NCBI GenBank assembly: GCA_024643825.1 | Contig: JAHEME010000240.1 | Span: 1-5,520 of the forward strand | Direction of reading: 5' to 3' | Origin: Chloroflexota bacterium | GTDB taxonomy: Bacteria > Chloroflexota > Anaerolineae > Aggregatilineales > UBA3940 | DNA length: 5,520 nucleotides | Position numbers and translations under genes: made by a program | Shown here: positions 4,928 through 5,520 of the stretch, piece after piece | How positions within the stretch are numbered: the stretch's first letter is position 1 | Layout of the letters: the number at the start of each line of letters is the position of its first letter | Notes under the pieces: generated by a model | The model's database searches: none | Seen by the model: only the letters and a program-made list of their open reading frames with translations | Told to the model about the DNA's origin: nothing

Positions 4928-5520
4928 TCAAACTTCGGCGATGGCGAACGTCAGCCTGGGCGTGATCGCCAGCCGCCATGCCAGCGCAAGGGCTACAACG
5001 GTATCGTCGTGTGCGCCGGATGGTGCGCCGTAGGTGGTGTACCCCGTTTTCTGCGTCGCGTAGCTGAAGGCTTCGAGTTCTGCCAGCAGCACCGGGTCGG
5101 GCAGCAGGCGAATGTCGCCATTTTCGATGGCGGCGACCAACGCTTCGACCAGCCCCGGTTTGACCTTCGGGGTCATCACGAACGACTGGATCGGTACGCC
5201 TTCCCGCCACAGAGCTTCGATGTTTGGCTCGCCCATCGCGTTGGCTTCCGCCAGGATTGATGCGACATTCCACTTCTTCGCCAGGGCGCTGATGCGCGCC
5301 CGCTGGATGCCCCATTCGAGTCCGCTGAAACGGTCGATCACGGCGACGGTTTTGTCGGTTTCGTCCAACACGACCAGCGCGGTGAAATCCTGATAGCGCC
5401 CGAAGTCCACACCCATGATGTAGCGATGACCGGGAATGGGTTCGGTGATGGTGGGCGCGTCCGCCGCTTCCCGAATCTTGCGGAACACGGCTCCGCCGTC
5501 GTCGAGGAACTCGGCTTCCA
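4928..5520 (-). CDS. Phage terminase large subunit, C-terminal nuclease domain (5' end beyond the window)
   Basis: The large terminase subunit cuts and pumps concatemeric phage DNA into the prohead. About 197 C-terminal residues are visible; the N-terminal ATPase lies outside the window. The frame stays open to the right edge, so the apparent GTG start at 5488 is internal: the codons above it read EAEFLDDGGA, which fits the linker before the nuclease domain. The RNase H-like nuclease core is clear. IMGVDFGRYQDFTALVVLD holds the first acidic residue (codon 5407-5405), ILAEANAMGEP the second (Glu codon 5248-5246), and SGAHDDTVVALALA the C-terminal HDD motif (first Asp codon 5008-5006). All expected metal-binding acids are present, so this part looks intact. 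The stop is TGA at 4928-4930. No portal, capsid or protease gene follows on its 3' side, where a host-type gene begins within 34 bp. This suggests a prophage edge, a prophage remnant or a domesticated gene. Confidence 0.82.
   Translation of the reverse strand, partial: EAEFLDDGGAVFRKIREAADAPTITEPIPGHRYIMGVDFGRYQDFTALVVLDETDKTVAVIDRFSGLEWGIQRARISALAKKWNVASILAEANAMGEPNIEALWREGVPIQSFVMTPKVKPGLVEALVAAIENGDIRLLPDPVLLAELEAFSYATQKTGYTTYGAPSGAHDDTVVALALAWRLAITPRLTFAIAEV

Overview
This 5.5 kb window is GC-rich, densely coding bacterial DNA with strong Shine-Dalgarno sites. It reads as a chromosomal segment that meets phage-type sequence at its right end. Gene content (a CitE-type lyase with a MaoC-type hydratase, an unusual long class-V aminotransferase, a CLC channel) and two intergenic copies of a CCCCTCTC/GAGAGGGG-type palindromic repeat suggest Chloroflexota (Anaerolineae-like) or a similar GC-rich environmental lineage. 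This placement is an impression, not a proof.

Layout from left to right. (1) Positions 1-750, minus strand: the N-terminal 250 residues of a CLC-family chloride channel or transporter, whose C-terminus lies beyond the window. (2) Positions 880-2233, minus strand: a two-gene translationally coupled unit, a MaoC-like acyl-CoA hydratase followed by a CitE/HpcH-HpaI-family acyl-CoA lyase, overlapping by 8 bp. Together they could hydrate a C5 unsaturated dicarboxylyl-CoA (itaconyl- or mesaconyl-CoA type) and cleave the resulting hydroxyacyl-CoA. (3) Positions 2234-2396: a spacer holding repeat copy A. (4) Positions 2397-3818, minus strand: a class-V, cysteine-desulfurase-like PLP enzyme. (5) Positions 3819-4056: a divergent promoter region holding repeat copy B. 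(6) Positions 4057-4893, plus strand: a class-IV aminotransferase. (7) Positions 4928-5520, minus strand: the C-terminal nuclease part of a phage terminase large subunit, running off the right edge and convergent with the aminotransferase.

Only the hydratase-lyase pair clearly works together. The two PLP enzymes are neighbours but belong to different fold types, and nothing visible links their substrates. No RNA genes, CRISPR arrays, transposases or att sites are visible. I see no convincing undescribed system. The best leads are the substrate of the hydratase-lyase pair, the two related palindromic repeats, the unusual key residues in the CLC protein, and the orphan-looking terminase at the right edge.
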